Assembly (NCBI GenBank): GCA_020063545.1
Contig: JAGUUF010000119.1
Coordinates: 1-9,347, forward strand
Direction of reading: 5' to 3'
Length of the DNA: 9,347 bases
Source of the DNA: Cytophagales bacterium
GTDB taxonomy: Bacteria > Bacteroidota > Bacteroidia > Cytophagales > Cyclobacteriaceae
This document shows, piece after piece, positions 5,996 through 9,347 of this stretch. The notes under the pieces are model-generated. The model was not told the DNA's origin. It was given only the letters and a program-made list of their open reading frames with translations, and ran no database searches. The stretch's first letter is position 1, and each line of letters begins with the position of its first letter. Position numbers and translations under genes: made by a program.

Positions 5996-6553
5996 ATGGA
6001 CAGAGTAGCACTTATTTACAGATTCCTGTCTGGAGAAGCCAGCCAAAGCGAAAAACAGGAATTGGATGAATGGATCGCTAAAAGCGAAGCCAACCGGGAA
6101 GAGTTCGAGGATATCAAATTGCTTTGGGAAAATTCTCCATTACCTTCGGACACAGAGCAAGATGAAAATGGTTTTGAGAAAATCCGGCAACGCATTCAAC
6201 AGCGATCCCGAAGGAAAAAGCGAATTCTCTCCATCTTCTACGTTTGCATCGTTGTCGCTCTTATAGTTCTTTTCTTTCTACTGCTCAGGCAAACCTGGTT
6301 TAGAAATCCGGTTGGAGCGCAATTTAATGACACAGGAATGAACGAAGTAATCAAAATGCTTGAGAAAAAATATCATATCCAAATTGAAGTAAATAACCCT
6401 CAATTGTTAAGGTGTAATTTTACTGCGACTCTTTACAAGATTCAGGACAAGCAAACAGCGTTGCGTTCAATTGAACACTCGCTTGATGTGGCATTTATCG
6501 CCCAGAAAAAAAATAAGTACAGGGCTGTTGGAAACGGGTGTTCAAGTTTATAA
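5996..6553 (+). CDS. Short FecR/DUF4974-like anti-sigma factor lacking the central FecR domain
   Basis: The 185-residue protein has three parts. A cytoplasmic N-terminal anti-sigma segment (1-72) opens with LIYRFLSGEASQSEKQELDE and carries the pattern EF-DIKLLWE. One membrane helix spans about 77-98 (ILSIFYVCIVVALIVLFFLL) after the basic stretch RRKKR. A C-terminal periplasmic domain (about 108-180; FNDTGMNEVIKMLEKKYHIQ) resembles DUF4974/STN. Usual Bacteroidota relatives have well over 300 residues because a FecR domain lies between membrane helix and DUF4974; here only about 10 residues bridge them. The frame is intact, so this is a compact architecture rather than an obvious frameshift. 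It should hold the neighbouring sigma factor at the inner membrane and release it on a periplasmic signal. Which signal is unknown, as no receptor gene is adjacent. Confidence 0.85.
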   Translation: MDRVALIYRFLSGEASQSEKQELDEWIAKSEANREEFEDIKLLWENSPLPSDTEQDENGFEKIRQRIQQRSRRKKRILSIFYVCIVVALIVLFFLLLRQTWFRNPVGAQFNDTGMNEVIKMLEKKYHIQIEVNNPQLLRCNFTATLYKIQDKQTALRSIEHSLDVAFIAQKKNKYRAVGNGCSSL

Positions 6554-6601
6554 AGTACTAAACTAACGCAAAGGATATAAAGTATCAATATGATTAAAAT
6601 T

Positions 6602-6620
6602 ACCGGCTCATCCAACCGGT
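6602..6620 (+). repeat. Short inverted repeat before the 391-residue gene
   Basis: ACCGG (6602-6606) and CCGGT (6616-6620) form a 5-bp inverted repeat with a 9-nt loop, ending 10 bp before the start codon. It may be a translational hairpin or a protein site, or chance. Confidence 0.25.
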
Positions 6621-6630
6621 CTTACAGGCC

Positions 6631-7806
6631 ATGCACCCAGGTGTCAGATATGAATTGCAGGAGTTGGAAAAACTCATTTCGTCCGGAGATCAAACAATCC
6701 GTGATGAGAAGCAACATAATGTCCTGAAGGATGCTGTGGGAAACGAGATCGAAAGAATAAAGCAAACATTCGTTCACGAAGTATTCAGTTTCGAAGATGA
6801 GCGCCACCTGGAACGGTACATTCAATACCACCAACAAGCACTGATCCGGTTGATGGATAAAGCGGCATTGTTCATCCACACTGAAAGTCCAGCGGATCAG
6901 AAGCGTAAAATGTTCTACGAAGTGTTCTATGCAGGATTGGAAGAACTCCTCTTGTTCGTTGAGCGGCACTTTGCGAAATATTTTGATCAGGATGCTAAGG
7001 CACCTGAGGGGTACATCGATATGGCCCGAAAGGATGCAAGAACCAATATCAGAAGGATTCAAAAAGCTTTTGGTGCAAAGCAAACAGACCAACGCTTGAT
7101 TGACCTCTTGCTGCACATACTTAAAAAAGTTGTGGACAGCAAACTGGATCAGGGAATTACCTATCGGAAAGTAATGTACGCAAAGGAAGTGCAAAAGGAG
7201 TTATTCCGGTTAATTGAAAGAGAAAGCGAAATTCAGGATTGGGATGATGAACTTCGGCAAGTGATGTACTACCTGAATTATAACTCTGTGAAAGTGCTCA
7301 CCTATCATGCTCACTATATTTCTTCTCTGCTTGATCAATCAGAAACCCGGGCGGAAAAGATCGAGACCTTGTCTTTTGTTTTGAAGAAGATCAATCAATC
7401 GCAAGTGAAACCGGGAATACGGTATAACCAGAACGGCAGTCCTCTGAAGGATCAACTGAACATTTACATTGCAGAAGAAATTGACTACCAGGAAAGACTG
7501 CAACAACTAAGCAATAGTTCATCTGACAGATCGCCAGACTCGTTTCTGCCAGGTTTCAAACTCAAATTTGAGGCTTCCGTTTCACAACTGGCTTACCTGC
7601 TCAGGATTTTCATGGAAACAAAATTTATCATCAACAACAATTTAAGCCAGGTGCTTCACTTTCTTGTGAAATACGTAATAACAAAACGTTCCGAAACGAT
7701 CTCTTATGGCAGCTTTAGGTCAAAATTTTACAGCACAGAAGCCGGCACAAAAGAGTCTGTGAGAAACATGCTCGTTTCTATGATCCAATATATTGATAGG
7801 GCTTAA
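6631..7806 (+). CDS. 391-residue helical protein with RteC-like C-terminus
   Basis: Almost the whole protein is predicted helix, rich in charged residues, with no signal peptide or membrane span. The N-terminal 200 residues contain long amphipathic helices (FYEVFYAGLEELLLFVERHF, about 95-114). The last 85 residues (about 308-389) contain SVSQLAYLLRIFMETKFI and then SETISYGSFRSKFYS, ending in VRNMLVSMIQYI. This order (helix, short hydrophobic stretch, S-S-R-KYY motif, final helix) matches the C-terminal domain I recall in RteC-type and related proteins of Bacteroidota mobile elements; RteC promotes excision of CTnDOT-type transposons. The match is by eye only and the N-terminus is unlike RteC. 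The gene follows the anti-sigma gene by 77 bp and is probably in the same operon. Function is not assignable; a regulatory role is inference. An alternative start at 6590 is out of frame. Confidence 0.75.
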   Translation: MHPGVRYELQELEKLISSGDQTIRDEKQHNVLKDAVGNEIERIKQTFVHEVFSFEDERHLERYIQYHQQALIRLMDKAALFIHTESPADQKRKMFYEVFYAGLEELLLFVERHFAKYFDQDAKAPEGYIDMARKDARTNIRRIQKAFGAKQTDQRLIDLLLHILKKVVDSKLDQGITYRKVMYAKEVQKELFRLIERESEIQDWDDELRQVMYYLNYNSVKVLTYHAHYISSLLDQSETRAEKIETLSFVLKKINQSQVKPGIRYNQNGSPLKDQLNIYIAEEIDYQERLQQLSNSSSDRSPDSFLPGFKLKFEASVSQLAYLLRIFMETKFIINNNLSQVLHFLVKYVITKRSETISYGSFRSKFYSTEAGTKESVRNMLVSMIQYIDRA

Positions 7807-8117
7807 AGAATTGATTTTCTCCTTTTATTCAATTTATATGAGTTTAGCCAGCGCGCATCCTTACGCCATTGCTCAAAGCATAAGTTGTATTTCTCTTCGA
7901 TCCCGCTCGCCAGGGTATCAAGACTTTTTTTGATTTCATCAAACTTTGTTGTGAGCATTTTTAATTCTTCTATCTTCTGCATATAGAAGGATTGATTTAG
8001 TTGTTGATGAACGGCCAGATCGTTTCTTTCATTTAGGTACGTAACAAGGTGTTGCATTCGTTCGATTAGTTTAGGCAGCTTTTCGGGATCGATCATGTTG
8101 GTAGAAAGGCGTTTCAT
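7803..8117 (-). CDS. Unrecognised 104-residue helical protein
   Basis: The protein is highly charged and almost entirely helical. Residues about 15-75 have heptad-like spacing of leucine, isoleucine and methionine (LIERMQHLVTYLNER and KIEELKMLTTKFDEIKK), suggesting a coiled coil. The C-terminus is basic (KLNKRRKSIL). No signal, membrane helix or known motif is visible. It reads toward the 391-residue gene, and the two stop codons share the palindrome TTAA at 7803-7806. The upstream 237 bp should hold its promoter. Small coiled-coil proteins of this kind in mobile DNA can be antitoxins, adaptors or regulators; none of these can be chosen from the sequence. Confidence 0.6.
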   Translation of the reverse strand: MKRLSTNMIDPEKLPKLIERMQHLVTYLNERNDLAVHQQLNQSFYMQKIEELKMLTTKFDEIKKSLDTLASGIEEKYNLCFEQWRKDARWLNSYKLNKRRKSIL

Positions 8118-8354
8118 GTACCCAAACTACAACAAACAGGCACCGGACTATTTCCTTAACCTAAACGTATGAAGAAATTCTCATCGGATGCCTCCGAAGT
8201 ATCCGGTCCTGAATGTTTGCTATGGGTTATAACAATTACAAAGTGACCGGGGCGCAGTCAATACATAGTCCGCAGTTTGAATTTCTTTTAAAAAATTCAG
8301 AAATACTTAACCACAAAAAAAGTTGAGAGTAGTATTGACCAGATTGCAAAAAAG
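8118..8354. other. Non-coding interval between the EVE-like gene and the 104-residue gene
   Basis: This 237-bp stretch separates two minus-strand genes and should hold the end of the helicase transcript and the start of the next. TGAATTT/AAATTCA (8278-8284 and 8293-8299) and CGGAT/ATCCG (8185-8189 and 8201-8205) are inverted repeats, but neither is followed by a T run in the expected direction. No open frame longer than a few codons and no clear promoter was found. Confidence 0.5.
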
Positions 8355-8786
8355 TTAGCGGAACAACTTCTCAAGAATTCTTGTTTGAACAAATGGAAGA
8401 TTTTCTTCGTAGAAAGTAGCCGCCCTGATGTTTGTGAGTTTCCCCTCGTCTTCAGGAATTTCAATAAAAAATTCGTCACGCACCACCCACTTTATCCGAA
8501 TGTAGAAGTTACTCCAATTGGAAATAACCTCATGAGAAAGCCCCTCATCGATCAAGGATTGTATGAAGCTTTTTTCAACAACGCCCACCCCCTTTACCCG
8601 AATGGTTCGTGAACCGGGTTGGTTTGCCTTTAGATACAGTATATCGCCAACCTTAAGTAACGAAACCGCTTCATATAAGTCCTTAGCGCTCGCATCATTC
8701 CAGCCAATGATAAATCTTCCTTCCTCGAAAAAACTTTCCTTCATCTCATCGCCACTCCAATTAGATCCTGCTCCATAGATAGCCAT
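8355..8786 (-). CDS. 143-residue EVE/PUA-like protein partnered with the helicase
   Basis: The sequence opens MAIYGAGSNWSGDEM and continues with FIIGWND (about 25-31), LYEAVSLLKVGDILYLKA (about 37-54) and VKGVGVV (about 64-70). The layout of a GW motif, a helix, a G-D-(I/V)-x-(F/Y) strand and a final G-I/V-G-x-V strand is that of the EVE/PUA-like fold, which in several restriction-type proteins reads modified bases in DNA or RNA. The second half (KWVVRDEFFIEIPEDEGKLT) has no motif I know. The gene begins 26 bp after the helicase stop on the same strand, so the two are one operon and the proteins may work as helicase plus base reader. Its start is the first ATG after the helicase; no Shine-Dalgarno sequence is seen. 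The domain call is by eye. Confidence 0.7.
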   Translation of the reverse strand: MAIYGAGSNWSGDEMKESFFEEGRFIIGWNDASAKDLYEAVSLLKVGDILYLKANQPGSRTIRVKGVGVVEKSFIQSLIDEGLSHEVISNWSNFYIRIKWVVRDEFFIEIPEDEGKLTNIRAATFYEENLPFVQTRILEKLFR

Positions 8787-8812
8787 AGTCGTTCATAGTT
8801 AATGTCCTGCCG

Positions 8813-9347
8813 TTAGACCAAAATGTTTTCCACCCTTTCAATATGCTTATACAATAACGATGACGGGGTGCCATTGCTACCTTGAAAGACTTCCGGACAT
8901 CCAAAGACAATGAAATTCTCCTTCGCCCGCGATACGGCAACATTAAGCATGTTTACACCCTTGTCAAAGAAATAACCTCCGCCCATGTTATTCTTCCCAT
9001 AGACAGACGAAAACAAAATTATTGGGCGCTCAGCTCCCTGCAAGGCATGCACCGTACCAATGGTAAGTCCGCTGGTATCAATGCTATTCTTTTTGAGAGC
9101 AGATTTTATCATCAACTTCTGGCCCTTGAATGGAGTTATGATTCCAACTATTTCTGAAAGCGTTACAATTTTTGGTTTTCTATTCTCCCTCAAAGCCTCC
9201 GCATTTTCGCGATCTTGGTGGTTGTTCACTATTCTATTGCTATTGAGTTGTAACCATTTTGCAATTTCAATCGCCTCAAGACTATTGGTTCTGCTGGAGC
9301 CATCCTTGAATGACTCCCCATCCACTGGGATAAATTTCATTGGCTCG
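8813..9347 (-). CDS. Superfamily 1 helicase (Dna2/Upf1-like), C-terminal part only
   Basis: The frame stays open to the right edge of the window, so the ATP-binding N-terminal half (Walker A, DEAD-type box) is not visible. About 177 residues remain and include the second RecA-like domain. VGIITPFKGQ (about 65-74 counted from the ATG at 9340) is motif IV, TVHALQGAE (96-104) is motif V, and NVAVSRAK (133-140) is motif VI with the arginine finger. These are the hallmarks of the AAA_12 domain of UPF1/Dna2-type helicases, which unwind or move along nucleic acid using ATP. Such helicases are frequent in restriction and other anti-phage modules. It stands first in an operon with the EVE-like gene. 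Whether a nuclease domain (for example PLD or Mrr) is fused upstream can be seen only in the adjoining sequence. Confidence 0.9.
   Translation of the reverse strand, partial: EPMKFIPVDGESFKDGSSRTNSLEAIEIAKWLQLNSNRIVNNHQDRENAEALRENRKPKIVTLSEIVGIITPFKGQKLMIKSALKKNSIDTSGLTIGTVHALQGAERPIILFSSVYGKNNMGGGYFFDKGVNMLNVAVSRAKENFIVFGCPEVFQGSNGTPSSLLYKHIERVENILV

Noticed and set aside
6590..6727. A 45-codon frame starting at 6590, before the 391-residue gene
   Set aside because: It overlaps the 391-residue gene out of frame, its product has no recognisable pattern, and it stops soon; a frameshifted N-terminus of the next gene is possible but unsupported.
6622..7194. A 190-codon open frame on the minus strand
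   Set aside because: It lies antisense inside the 391-residue gene, its product is a cysteine- and phenylalanine-rich string without motif, and the plus-strand gene fits the operon.
8241..8275. A possible partial tRNA-like copy (CGGGGCGCAG) that might be the right attachment site
   Set aside because: Only a few bases resemble the tRNA 5' end, no T arm or acceptor partner is present, and attR should copy the 3' end instead.
8297..8479. A 60-codon minus-strand frame
   Set aside because: It is largely inside the EVE-like gene in another frame and encodes a low-complexity hydrophobic string.
1..9347. CRISPR arrays, insertion sequences and rRNA genes
   Set aside because: No regularly spaced repeats, no DDE transposase or IS ends, and no rRNA signature were seen on either strand.

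Overview
The window looks like a Bacteroidota chromosome, most likely a Cytophagales-type member. Four things point there: an ECF sigma / DUF4974-type anti-sigma pair of the Bacteroidota expansion, a perfect TAnnTTTG -7 promoter element in front of a tRNA gene, few Shine-Dalgarno sequences, and protein families typical of that phylum. No species can be named from the sequence alone.

Layout. (1) 1-1877 looks like host backbone, with sampled stretches near 50% G+C: the 3' part of a TPR-rich protein gene, converging with a small SET-domain protein gene. (2) 1878-1952 is tRNA-Pro(CGG), with its promoter just upstream and a terminator hairpin just downstream. (3) 1906-3654 is an integration module on the minus strand: a 51-residue small protein followed by a large serine recombinase. 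The recombinase frame runs through the terminator hairpin and into the tRNA gene, stopping in the anticodon stem. This is the signature of an element integrated at the 3' end of the tRNA gene. (4) 3655-5184 holds a very AT-rich divergent control region with phased direct repeats, an unrecognised 235-residue protein, a 135-nt two-tiered inverted-repeat structure, and a 128-residue unrecognised protein whose start codon lies in a hairpin loop and which ends in a clear terminator. (5) 5185-7806 carries an ECF sigma factor, an unusually short anti-sigma factor and a 391-residue helical protein with an RteC-like C-terminus, probably one operon. (6) 7803-8117 is a small helical protein on the opposite strand. 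(7) 8355-9347 is a minus-strand pair: the C-terminal end of a superfamily 1 (Dna2/Upf1-like) helicase that continues beyond the window, then a 143-residue protein with an EVE/PUA-like look.

How it fits together. From the tRNA rightward the sequence reads as accessory DNA: integrase plus small partner, regulators, hypothetical proteins, and a helicase plus possible modified-base-reader pair that resembles a defence module. No second copy of the tRNA 3' end is visible. The right end of the element therefore lies outside the window, or it shares too few bases with the left end to be seen, which is common for serine recombinases. The least explained objects are the two-tiered inverted repeat at 4612-4746 with the adjoining start-codon hairpin, the truncated anti-sigma factor linked to an RteC-like protein, and the helicase/EVE-like pair.
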